Positions 6,130-13,117 of a stretch of DNA of 13,117 nt are shown here, piece after piece. Made by a program: the position numbers and the translations under genes. The DNA is taken from contig JAOZGN010000034.1 in assembly GCA_027491555.1 (NCBI GenBank), positions 1 through 13,117 on the forward strand. The letters are read 5' to 3'. Each line of letters begins with the position of its first letter. The first letter of the stretch is position 1. Source of the stretch: Thermoproteota archaeon (GTDB lineage Archaea > Thermoproteota > Korarchaeia > Korarchaeales > Korarchaeaceae). The notes under the pieces are model-generated. The model searched no databases. It was given only the letters and a program-made list of their open reading frames with translations, and was not told the origin of the DNA.

Positions 6130-7514
6130 AGCAGAGGCTCTTCGCGCTCGGAGTGTCTCTGTTGCGGCGCAACCCCGGCCTCAAGGTAAGGGTCCGGCCG
6201 CTGTTCCGCCGGTTCATGGACAGACACGCGAACTCGCGAGTCAGATGGACCGCAAGGCGGGTCTACTCCCGGAGCAGGTTCTATCGGGACCTGATGAAGA
6301 GGAGCGGCCTAACCCCCAGGGACATCCGGGGCGTGAAGGACCTCCGCAAGCTCCCGTTGACCTCCCCCTCCGACCTCTCAACAGACCCCTATGCGTTTCT
6401 GTGCGTCCCCTTCGACCAGATCGGGGCGGTGTACACGACGGCTGGCACGACTGGAGATCCGAAGATGGTCTTCTTCACCAGAGATGAGATCGACCGGGCC
6501 ATAGAGCTTGGCGGGACCATGATGAGGGCCGGTGGCCTGGGCCCAGGGTTCGGTCCGGGCAAGGCGGTCCAGATCATGTTCGCCTACGGGAGACCCAGTT
6601 GGGGCGCCGGGTACATCTGTCAGAGGATGGTGGAGAAGGCGGGAGGACTTCCAATCCCGGCCAGCAACTCGCTCGAGCCCGAGGAGCAGCTGAGTCTCAT
6701 GGAGAAGTTCAGGCCCGTTGCAATCCTCGGGACGACCTCTTACGTGTTTAGGGTGACCGAGGAGCTGGTTCAGCGGGGAGTGGACCTCACGAAGTTCGGG
6801 GTTCACACGATAGGGCTCGGGGCGGAGGCGTGGCCTGAGAGCGTCAGGGAGTACTTAGAGGAGAAGTGGGGGGCCACCGTAATGGACCAGTACGGGCTGA
6901 CGGAGGCAACCTTCGCGGTGGCGGCCGAGTGCGGAGAGCAGAATGGCCTTCACGTCAACGAGATTGACCTCTACCTCGAAGTCGTCGATCCGGAGACGGG
7001 CGAGCCAGTGGCGCCCGGGGAAGAGGGCGAGATAGTCTTCACGACCCTCAGCAGGCGCGCCATGCCTCTACTCAGGTACAGGACCGGCGATGTGGCAACG
7101 ATGATCCCGGGCGAGTGCGAGTGCGGGTCGCCCACCGTCAGGATAAGCAGGATACGCGGCAGAACCGACGACATGTTCACGCTGGGAACCGGGGAGAACA
7201 TGTACCCCTCATTCTTCGACGAGGCCCTGCTAGGGATCTCAGGTGTGGTAGACTATCAGATAATCCTCTCCGGTGAGAACATGAGAGACACCATTCTAGT
7301 CAAGGTGGAGGCCAGCAGCCCATCAGAGAAACTCAGGAAGGAGATAAAGGAGGCAGTCCTGAGTGTGAGGAACATAAGACACGACTTCGAGATCTCGAAG
7401 GCCATAACGAGCGTTGAAGTTGAGTTTGTGGGGAGCGGCGAGATCTCCGAGGCGTCTGGCGATGAGATAAAGCGTCGACGAGTCGTGGACCTCAGGCAAC
7501 GCTATCCGACTTAA
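6126..7514 (+). CDS. PaaK/CapK-type adenylate-forming ligase, second copy
   Basis: A 462-residue ANL-superfamily enzyme of the PaaK branch, clearly diverged from its upstream neighbour. Motifs: TTAGTTGDPK phosphate loop (104-113), YGLTEA (256-261), YRTGDV (318-323), hinge GRTDDM (345-350) and CECG (331-334). At the C-terminus the usual Gly-Lys pair is changed to IKRRRVVD (447-454), but K449 keeps the spacing expected of the catalytic lysine. The first 55 residues are very basic (R-rich, with short hydrophobic patches), which could favour association with the membrane or an acidic partner. The GTG start overlaps the previous stop in GTGA, and a G-rich SD-like sequence (GGGGGGGATC, 6113-6122) lies 3 nt ahead, so translation is coupled. 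Two such enzymes in tandem may act on different acids, or one may form the acyl-AMP and the other handle a second step. Substrates are unknown. Confidence 0.87.
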   Translation: MKQRLFALGVSLLRRNPGLKVRVRPLFRRFMDRHANSRVRWTARRVYSRSRFYRDLMKRSGLTPRDIRGVKDLRKLPLTSPSDLSTDPYAFLCVPFDQIGAVYTTAGTTGDPKMVFFTRDEIDRAIELGGTMMRAGGLGPGFGPGKAVQIMFAYGRPSWGAGYICQRMVEKAGGLPIPASNSLEPEEQLSLMEKFRPVAILGTTSYVFRVTEELVQRGVDLTKFGVHTIGLGAEAWPESVREYLEEKWGATVMDQYGLTEATFAVAAECGEQNGLHVNEIDLYLEVVDPETGEPVAPGEEGEIVFTTLSRRAMPLLRYRTGDVATMIPGECECGSPTVRISRIRGRTDDMFTLGTGENMYPSFFDEALLGISGVVDYQIILSGENMRDTILVKVEASSPSEKLRKEIKEAVLSVRNIRHDFEISKAITSVEVEFVGSGEISEASGDEIKRRRVVDLRQRYPT

Positions 7515-7524
7515 GGACGTGATC
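7515..7524 (+). promoter_or_regulatory. Near-perfect Shine-Dalgarno deciding the permease start
   Basis: GGAcGTGATC matches nine of ten bases of GGAGGTGATC, the complement of the conserved archaeal 16S rRNA 3' end. Its GAGG-equivalent sits exactly 8 nt before the TTG at 7528, the same spacing as at 3726 and 9508. The in-frame GTG at 7519 lies inside the site itself, so TTG 7528 is the better start. Confidence 0.65.
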
Positions 7525-7527
7525 TCC

Positions 7528-8661
7528 TTGCTAAGCATTGTAGTCAAGATGATCCTCAGGGACTTCACGACTAGGAGGACGAGGACGTTCCTGACCTTGC
7601 TCGGCGTCGCCATCGGCATAGCAATGATGGTCACCCTTGGAGCCATCTCCGAGGGAACCTCGACCCAGCTCCAGAAGTCGTTCTCGGAGATGGCCGACTT
7701 CATGGTGTCGCCCTCTAAGGGCTTCGCCATGGGCAACAGGATGGACGAGCACTATCTCGACATCATCAGAACATACCCCGAGGTCAGGGCAGCCTCCGCC
7801 TATCTTGGGGGGATGATGTTCGTCGACGGGGACATCTCCTTGGTGGTCGGGGCAGAGAGGGAGATCTTCTCTGTGATCTCGGTAGAGCTGGGAGAGGGTA
7901 GGCTGCCAAACTGGTCCAATTCGGAGATGATCCTGGGCTTTGCGGCGGCCAGAGAGATGAAAGTCACGGTTGGAGACACGGTCAAGATCTCCAGCGGCGG
8001 CGAGGGAGATGGAGAGGAATTTCTAGTCGTGGGCATACTGGAGAGGGCTGGGAGCTTCTTCGACAGTTACGTATTCATCCCGCTGAACCACATGCAGAAC
8101 ATGACGGGCTACTACGGGCAGGTGAGCTTCATCCTGGTGGAGCTCAAGAGCCAAGACCTCGCAGACGACTTCGAGGAGAGAGTGGAGTCCAGTCTGACGG
8201 GGTTGGAGGTCACCTCGCCGTCAGCCATGATGCGCAGCATAGACAAGATCCTGGGCTTCATCAACGGGGTCCTGCTGGCCGTCAGCGGAGTTTCCCTCTT
8301 GGTCGGCGGGACCAGCGTCGCCGCCACAATGATGACGAGCGTAGTCGAGAGGACTCGCGAGATAGGCATTCTGAAGGCCCTCGGGGCGACTAGAGAGAGG
8401 ATCCTCGGGATCTTTCTCCTCCAGTCCTTCTTGCTCTGCCTCTTTGGCGCGGTCCTCGGGATATATCTGAGCCTCGCGATAACCCCGATGATAGAGGCCA
8501 AGATCTCCGAGACTGCCGGCTTTACCTTCAAGGCGATTTTCTCTCCCAAGCTGGTACTGGGCACCTTAGCCCTCGCTGAGGGCATTGGATTCGTGTCTGG
8601 AATAGCCCCGGCCCTGAAGGCGTCGCGGACCCAACCAGTGGAGGCGCTGAGGTATGAGTGA
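7528..8661 (+). CDS. ABC transporter permease, MacB/FtsX type
   Basis: A 377-residue inner-membrane permease of the type VII (MacB/LolC/FtsX) ABC family. These act by mechanotransmission, using ATP hydrolysis in the cytoplasm to move extracytoplasmic domains rather than passing substrate through the membrane. Counting from the GTG at 7519, TM1 is at 23-45 within RTFLTLLGVAIGIA. A MacB-type extracytoplasmic domain spans about 46-245, and three further TMs lie near 248-272, 295-320 and 346-365. The conserved cytoplasmic coupling segment VVERTREIGILKALGA (275-290) and the closing [18 protein letters not shown] (363-380) are typical of the family. The TTG start at 7528 is chosen over GTG 7519 because of the SD at 7515-7524. 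The stop overlaps the ATPase start by 8 nt, so the two are co-translated as one transporter, probably with a homodimeric permease. The substrate is unknown. Confidence 0.9.
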   Translation: MLSIVVKMILRDFTTRRTRTFLTLLGVAIGIAMMVTLGAISEGTSTQLQKSFSEMADFMVSPSKGFAMGNRMDEHYLDIIRTYPEVRAASAYLGGMMFVDGDISLVVGAEREIFSVISVELGEGRLPNWSNSEMILGFAAAREMKVTVGDTVKISSGGEGDGEEFLVVGILERAGSFFDSYVFIPLNHMQNMTGYYGQVSFILVELKSQDLADDFEERVESSLTGLEVTSPSAMMRSIDKILGFINGVLLAVSGVSLLVGGTSVAATMMTSVVERTREIGILKALGATRERILGIFLLQSFLLCLFGAVLGIYLSLAITPMIEAKISETAGFTFKAIFSPKLVLGTLALAEGIGFVSGIAPALKASRTQPVEALRYE

Positions 8662-9511
8662 ACCTGCCGTGGAGCTCTACGGGGTTTCAAAGGTATATCC
8701 CGGCGCCGTCCCGGTCAGGGCGCTTGACGGGGTTGATCTGAGGGTCGAGAAGGGTGAGTTCGTGGCCGTCATGGGACCTTCCGGCTCCGGAAAGTCTACC
8801 CTGCTTCACGTAGTCGGTTGCATGGATCGCCCCACCTCGGGCAGCGTCCTCATCGACGGCATCGACATCGGCGGACTCAGGGACAGGGAGCTCGCGAGGA
8901 TCAGGGCGGAGAAGGTGGGCTTCGTCTTCCAGTTCTTCAACCTGATCCCCACCCTCAACTGCCTGGAGAACGTGGAGCTGCCGATGCACATCCTCGGGCA
9001 GCTCAAGGGGGCCGACATTAGGGCCAGGGCGGCTAGGCTGCTCCAGATGGTCGGGCTCGGCGAGAGGATGTCTCACCGCCCTGCTCAGCTTAGTGGGGGC
9101 GAGAGGCAGAGGGTGGCCATTGCCAGGGCCCTGGCCAACATGCCGACGCTGATGCTGGCCGACGAGCCGACGGGGAACCTGGACACTCAGACGGGGTTGG
9201 AGATCGTGGAGATGCTCGGGGAGATCAACGAGGCCACGGGACAGACCGTCATTGTAGTTACCCACGATCCCGTCGTGGCGGAGAGGGCTGGAAAGGTCGT
9301 CGAGATGGTTGATGGGAAGATAGTGACTGGAGACGTCGAGAGAGATCGAGCCGCTGCGCCTCCCGAGGGGCGGCGGCGGGAGCTGGAGAGTCTTCGGAGG
9401 GAGATCATGATGCTGGAGCTACTGAAGGGGGCCATGGACCCCGAGAAGTACGAGTTGCGCCTGGAGGAATTCAGATCCAGGCTGGACTGGCTGGAGAGGT
9501 TTTACGAATGA
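8654..9511 (+). CDS. ABC transporter ATPase, MacB/LolD type, with helical tail
   Basis: A 285-residue ATP-binding subunit of the MacB/LolD class, partner of the preceding permease. All motifs are intact: Walker [10 protein letters not shown] (41-49), Q-loop Q93 in [12 protein letters not shown], signature [15 protein letters not shown] (146-160), Walker [13 protein letters not shown] (166-177), and switch His H204 in VVTHDP. The core ends near residue 225, the usual length for this class. About 60 extra residues follow: a linker, then a charged helical stretch whose part [18 protein letters not shown] (256-273) has the spacing of a SHOCT unit. The ATG overlaps the permease stop by 8 nt; GAGG at 8641-8644 with a 9-nt spacer is the SD. 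The stop overlaps the next start (ATGA), so the surface protein is also translationally coupled. The tail may bind a helical partner such as the cytoplasmic tail of that protein, which is inference. Confidence 0.95.
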   Translation: MSEPAVELYGVSKVYPGAVPVRALDGVDLRVEKGEFVAVMGPSGSGKSTLLHVVGCMDRPTSGSVLIDGIDIGGLRDRELARIRAEKVGFVFQFFNLIPTLNCLENVELPMHILGQLKGADIRARAARLLQMVGLGERMSHRPAQLSGGERQRVAIARALANMPTLMLADEPTGNLDTQTGLEIVEMLGEINEATGQTVIVVTHDPVVAERAGKVVEMVDGKIVTGDVERDRAAAPPEGRRRELESLRREIMMLELLKGAMDPEKYELRLEEFRSRLDWLERFYE

Positions 9512-11655
9512 GATACAGACTAGCTGTAGCACTCCTTGCGGTTCTGCTCCTGGGTTTATGCCCGTGGGCCCACGCCGCCCCTCCGGAGGACTTCATCCCC
9601 CCCAAGGCGACCATCTCCAAGGAGGTGAGCTCAGAGATCCGCCTCTCCTCTGCCGGGCTGGTGCTCGCGCACACCCTCCACATCACCCTGGTCCTCTCCA
9701 ACGAGGGGAACGAGCCGATCACGGTCACGTTGACCGACCGCGTGTTTGGGGCGAACCTCGAGACGCTGTCGGTCGCTGGTCCCGACCCCCAGACGTCTAG
9801 GTTGGGCGATCTCACGTACCTGATCTGGAGGGAGCTGGAGGTTCCTAGTGGATCTCAGACGCGGATCACCTACTCGGTGGAGACCTCGATGCTTCCCCCC
9901 GTGGACGCGACGCTGTCATACGAAATTGAGGAAGAGCCAGTGGAGCCGATTGAATTTGAAGGAGTCAGGTATCTCTTAGTGAAGAGAGGGGACAGGGTAA
10001 GGGTGTCTGTAACGCTTCAGAACCGCCTGTCCGGTTTCGTGGACGGAGAAGTCCTCTACACCCCACTCTCTGCGATAGCGACCCTTCAGATCAACTCTGA
10101 GATTCTCACAAACGTCTCCCTCGATCCGACTCCCCTCGGCGTATTTGAGGTGGGCAAGGCGAGGTTCTACGTCTTGGCAACACAACTAACCGATGGAGAG
10201 CCCGTCAACATCACTCTGAATGCCGAGGTAGGGCTGGACGCGGACGTGGGCGTGGTGAGGCTCAGCCCCGTGACCCTCTCGCTGGCGACTATGCCAGTCG
10301 GCAACCTGTCGGAGCTGGAGGAAATGCGGGAGGACCTGCTTGCGGCTAAGGACAGGATAGTCTCCGTTCGAGAGGGATTGGGAGCGTACTTTGACCTGCT
10401 GGACGGCCTGAATGACACGGTAGGGAATCTCTCAGAGCTCTCCATTGCGCTCGACAGGCTGGCCGACGCCTCGGGCAACTTCACGCTGGCCGTCTCCGCG
10501 CTCAGGTCCCTCACGGACTCCCTCGCAATGCAGGCAGACTACATGGTTGACGGCCTGACGTCGCTGATCAGGATCTTGAATATGCAGTTCTACCTAATCG
10601 GTGAGGGGGAGAACGACTCAGAGGGAACTCCATCCGGGATCAGAGATGCGGTCGGAGCGCTCAGGGGCCTTGCCTACTCAATGGTGGAGACGATCGGCTA
10701 CCTGAACGAGACGGTCACAGCGATAGAGAACGGCTCGGGGAAGGAATTCAGGAAGATCTCCAGGCTGGCGAGTGAGACCGGCACGGCGCTAGAGGCCATG
10801 AAGTCAGCCCTAGCCGAGTTGAGCTCGTCGAGTGATCAGATAAGGGAACTCATAGCCGGGCTAGACGATCAGGCAACGGAGATAGAGGAGCGAATAAGCG
10901 AGTTAGACGCAGCCATCGGGGCGGCTCGCCTCCGAATCGTCCTGGCCCCGCCAGCATCGCTCGGCGAACCGATGGTGGCCTCGCTGGACCTAGTATACAA
11001 TGAGTCGGGAGAAGCTTGGGAGCCCGTCGACCTGCGACCGGCCATCGCCTCCTCCAACCGCTCTGATGATGTGCTGATCCTAGTTATCAAGCGCCGCGGC
11101 GGGGGCGTGGTAATCTCGCACCTCGGAGGCGCTCTGGAGAGGCCGTTCAACGCCCTATCGAACTACAAGGAGGGAACGCTGTCAATTTTGCTGCCCCGCT
11201 CGTCCAATCTGTCCAACATAACGTCTGCTGCGGGTGTGGACATTTACGTGGACGCGCGCTCGGCCCCCGAGCTGGAGGCGTGGGTGGACCTGATTCCGAG
11301 AGAACGGGAGAGCGTGTCTTACAGCGTCGAGGTCTCGATGGCACAACCCAAGCTTACCGTAGAATTCATCCCCCAGATCCGCCCGCCTACCGAGCCGACC
11401 GTTACGCCGAGCCCCGCCCCAGAGGAGGGATTCCAGATGAGGACCTGGATGTGGTACCCAGTCTTGGCAATCCCCGTCTCCGTCGTGGTAGCCCTCATGC
11501 TCTGGGACAGACGACCCAGGGAGATCACCCCTCTGAGTGAGGAGTTGAGGGGCCTGCTCGAGAGGCTCGAGCGTATCTCCGAGTTCGAGTCGAGAGAACG
11601 TTCAGAAAGAGAGCTTGACGAGCCTGCGACCCCGGAGGAGGGACAATCCGCCTAG
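9508..11655 (+). CDS. Secreted, C-terminally anchored coiled-coil surface protein
   Basis: A 715-residue protein with a Sec signal peptide (1-23, probable cut after AHA) and one C-terminal TM (about 648-666) followed by RR and a charged cytoplasmic tail (667-715). The bulk is therefore extracellular. Domains by inspection: a beta-rich region (35-260) that begins like archaeal S-layer/NEW3-type sandwiches; a long helical region (about 266-470) of heptad-like character, broken by a Gly/Ser/Pro turn near 365-378 and so possibly an antiparallel hairpin; a second beta-rich region (475-622); and a Pro/Thr linker (624-639). Thirteen N-X-S/T sequons are present (N202, 234, 266, 302, 307, 324, 370, 400, 408, 498, 517, 567, 570), suggesting heavy N-glycosylation. 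Cys18 is preceded by Leu, so this is not a lipoprotein. The ATGA overlap and the SD GAGG at 9496-9499 (8-nt spacer) fix the start. The beta/coiled-coil/beta layout beside a MacB-like transporter recalls MacA-type adaptors, but no homology is visible to me. Confidence 0.85.
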   Translation: MRYRLAVALLAVLLLGLCPWAHAAPPEDFIPPKATISKEVSSEIRLSSAGLVLAHTLHITLVLSNEGNEPITVTLTDRVFGANLETLSVAGPDPQTSRLGDLTYLIWRELEVPSGSQTRITYSVETSMLPPVDATLSYEIEEEPVEPIEFEGVRYLLVKRGDRVRVSVTLQNRLSGFVDGEVLYTPLSAIATLQINSEILTNVSLDPTPLGVFEVGKARFYVLATQLTDGEPVNITLNAEVGLDADVGVVRLSPVTLSLATMPVGNLSELEEMREDLLAAKDRIVSVREGLGAYFDLLDGLNDTVGNLSELSIALDRLADASGNFTLAVSALRSLTDSLAMQADYMVDGLTSLIRILNMQFYLIGEGENDSEGTPSGIRDAVGALRGLAYSMVETIGYLNETVTAIENGSGKEFRKISRLASETGTALEAMKSALAELSSSSDQIRELIAGLDDQATEIEERISELDAAIGAARLRIVLAPPASLGEPMVASLDLVYNESGEAWEPVDLRPAIASSNRSDDVLILVIKRRGGGVVISHLGGALERPFNALSNYKEGTLSILLPRSSNLSNITSAAGVDIYVDARSAPELEAWVDLIPRERESVSYSVEVSMAQPKLTVEFIPQIRPPTEPTVTPSPAPEEGFQMRTWMWYPVLAIPVSVVVALMLWDRRPREITPLSEELRGLLERLERISEFESRERSERELDEPATPEEGQSA

Positions 11656-11669
11656 TTCGGGTACCCTGC

Positions 11670-12893
11670 TCACCACCTCCTCCCGTCTCCAGTGAACGGC
11701 CTGAAGACTATCTTGTCCCTCTCCCGGAGTATCCACTTGAGGAGTTCCCGAGCCCTGTCTGGGGGGAGGTTAAGGAACAGGGCGGCTAGGTGCTTGCAGA
11801 ACATCTTCCTCTGAGACTGTCTTGACCAGTCCGCGCAGTCGTGCAGGATCACCCCTTGCCTCAAGTCGATCGTCACGTCGTAATCCTTGACCCTGGCCAT
11901 GAGGACGCTCCCTTGGTCGGCCACGACCTCCACCTGGCTTGAGGGTATTTCAAGGGCCCTCTCAAGCCTCCGCTCATCTGTGAGGCTCTTGAGCAGTTCC
12001 AGAACGTCCTCCTGTGGTTTGGGAGGCGCCTTCGCCTCTTTCTCCTCGACGAACTCCTCAAGAGAGGCCTGGGCCGTCGCCCTGAGGGACTCCCTCCAGG
12101 ATCTGATCCTCCTGAGGGCCTCCTCGTGCTGCGGACCCGCCGCCCCCAGCATCTTGAGCATCGCTATGGCGTTCTCGGGCGCGTAGGCGTGGTAGTGGTT
12201 GTTGAAGTAGCCGTAGACTTTCTTCGCCGATGATCCAGCCTCTTCCACGGCCTTCGCCCATGGCCTCAGCTCGTCCTCGGAGTAGAGGTAGTTGTAGGGG
12301 ACCTTCTCCCCCCTCCCGTGCCACCTGAAGTAGGCTACGTCTGACGTGATCACGGCCCTGGGAGGAGCCCCGCCCCAGTCCGAGACGACGTAGGCGGCGC
12401 CAGCGGACTCCAGCATCCTGAGCACCTTCGGATCGTCCCAGCTCGGGTGCCTGAACTCTATGGCGAGGGTGGCCCACTCCGGGGAGAGGGAGAGCAGGTG
12501 CTCAAGCCTGTCCGGCTTGGCCCGGAAGCTGGGTGGAAGCTGAACGAGGATCGGGCCGAGCTTTCCCGCCGAGCGGAGGGGCTCCAGGGAGTCGAAGAAG
12601 AGCTTGAGATCCGCCTTGATTCCCCTGTCAAGCCTGAGCCTCTTCCTGTGGGTCACGTCCCTCAGCATCTTGACGGAGAAGTCGAACCCCTCCGGCGTGA
12701 CTCTCGCCATGCCCTCGAAGGTCTCCCTGTCGAGGATCTGGTAGAAGGTGGAGTTGACCTCCGTGGTGTTGAAGAGCCTCGAGTAGAGCGTGAGCCTAGC
12801 CCCGCCCGACTGGGGGTAGAAGGGGCCCACCCAGTCAGCGTAGTCCCACCCGGAGGTCCCTATCCTGAGGTCCAAGATCCTGCCCACGAACAC
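11670..12893 (-). CDS. DUF72 protein fused to a SWIM-like zinc-binding region
   Basis: A 407-residue protein. Residues 8-250 are a DUF72 (YecE-like, TIM-barrel) domain: IGTSGW (11-16), FNTTEVNSTFY (41-51), EFRHPSW (146-152), YFRWHGRG (188-195) and the hallmark YGYFNNHYHAYAPENA (227-242). The family's activity is not established. After a charged linker (about 255-295), the last ~110 residues contain HDCADW...FCKHLAALFL (351-374), that is H-x-C-x12-C-x-H. This resembles a SWIM zinc finger (CxCx(n)CxH) with His in the first Cys position; SWIM fingers bind DNA or protein. The usual DUF72 protein is ~240-280 residues, so this is a two-domain fusion. GTG 12893 is the upstream-most start; GTG 12887 and TTG 12875 are alternatives, and the last would begin right at the barrel. 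No SD decides between them. It is convergent with the surface protein gene, with a 14-nt gap and no visible terminator. Confidence 0.88.
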   Translation of the reverse strand: MFVGRILDLRIGTSGWDYADWVGPFYPQSGGARLTLYSRLFNTTEVNSTFYQILDRETFEGMARVTPEGFDFSVKMLRDVTHRKRLRLDRGIKADLKLFFDSLEPLRSAGKLGPILVQLPPSFRAKPDRLEHLLSLSPEWATLAIEFRHPSWDDPKVLRMLESAGAAYVVSDWGGAPPRAVITSDVAYFRWHGRGEKVPYNYLYSEDELRPWAKAVEEAGSSAKKVYGYFNNHYHAYAPENAIAMLKMLGAAGPQHEEALRRIRSWRESLRATAQASLEEFVEEKEAKAPPKPQEDVLELLKSLTDERRLERALEIPSSQVEVVADQGSVLMARVKDYDVTIDLRQGVILHDCADWSRQSQRKMFCKHLAALFLNLPPDRARELLKWILRERDKIVFRPFTGDGRRW

Positions 12894-12908
12894 ATCCGGG
12901 CGGCAAAA

Positions 12909-13117
12909 TTAACGGATTTGCAGACCCAGGTGGAGGACTAGGCAGATTTCCTCCTGCTGGGTCCCCACGTACCCCACTGACCTCTGCATCCCCCGCTCTG
13001 GAGTGACCCTCGAGGCCATGGGGGGCCTACCTGCTACTGCAGGCGAAGACTCCCCCCTCAAGCGGGTCTCCATCAGGTGCGCAGAGTTCCTCACGGCCTC
13101 GTCTGTCGCGAGGTTCG
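12909..13117 (-). CDS. Probable 3' end of an unrecognised gene, cut by the window edge
   Basis: A minus-strand frame is open from the right edge to TAA at 12909-12911, giving 68 complete visible codons that begin NLATDEAVRNSAHLMETRLR and end VLHLGLQIR. Codon choice (AGG for Arg, GAG, GTG, CTC/CTG) matches the confident genes better than the competing plus-strand frame, which is also open here. If real, its stop is 15 nt before the DUF72 start and the two would be co-transcribed. I recognise no family; the visible part has no membrane segment and no cofactor motif. In G+C-rich DNA, an open frame of this length can also arise by chance. Confidence 0.4.
   Translation of the reverse strand, partial: NLATDEAVRNSAHLMETRLRGESSPAVAGRPPMASRVTPERGMQRSVGYVGTQQEEICLVLHLGLQIR

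Noticed and set aside
4618..7514. A phenylacetate degradation operon
   Set aside because: Only the ligase family fits. No ring-epoxidation, hydrolase or thiolase genes are present, and the neighbours are transporter genes.
8112..8690. A 192-codon minus-strand frame opposite the permease
   Set aside because: It lies wholly opposite a gene with clear FtsX-family motifs and has no recognisable motif or start signal of its own.
9508..9585. Lipoprotein signal at the surface protein N-terminus (Cys18)
   Set aside because: The residue before the Cys is Leu, not Gly/Ala/Ser, and a normal signal peptidase I site (AHA) follows a few residues later.
1..13117. CRISPR array, tRNA/rRNA genes, insertion sequences or att sites
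   Set aside because: No regularly spaced repeats, no tRNA T-loop or acceptor pairing in the intergenic regions, and no transposase or integrase motifs were found on either strand by eye.

Overview
The window looks archaeal. Evidence: an XPB/Rad25-type superfamily II helicase; TATA-box-like elements about 25-29 nt upstream of start codons that lack any Shine-Dalgarno (SD) sequence, as in leaderless archaeal transcripts; a surface protein with 13 N-X-S/T sequons and no lipobox; and AGG as a prominent arginine codon. DNA is G+C-rich, and GTG/TTG starts outnumber ATG. I favour a thermophilic member of the Thermoproteota/Korarchaeota side of the Archaea, but the sequence does not settle the lineage. 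No tRNA, rRNA, CRISPR array, transposase or integrase is visible.

Layout. (1) 47-3458, minus strand: a GT-C-like polytopic membrane protein with its own promoter and a short hairpin plus T-tract terminator, preceded by the XPB-like helicase, also with its own promoter. (2) 3726-4385, plus strand: a 219-residue charged helical protein carrying four SHOCT-like repeats. (3) 4618-11655, plus strand: a tight five-gene operon whose junctions are 4-nt and 8-nt overlaps or a 13-nt gap. It encodes two different PaaK/CapK-type adenylate-forming enzymes, a MacB/FtsX-type ABC permease, its ATPase with an unusual helical tail, and a large secreted, C-terminally anchored coiled-coil glycoprotein candidate. 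An AT-rich promoter region precedes it. (4) 11670-12893, minus strand, convergent: a DUF72 protein fused to a SWIM-like zinc motif. (5) 12909 to the right edge, minus strand: the likely C-terminal end of an unrecognised gene.

The most interesting unit is the 4618-11655 operon. Two acyl-AMP/acyl-CoA-forming enzymes are translationally coupled to a mechanotransmission-type ABC transporter and a surface coiled-coil protein. This suggests activation of a carboxylic acid (aryl, fatty or amino acid), followed by export or delivery of the product, or transporter action on a lipid or surface component. The coiled-coil protein could serve as an archaeal counterpart of a MacA-like adaptor. This is inference: the window has no carrier protein, condensing enzyme or transferase that would name the product.
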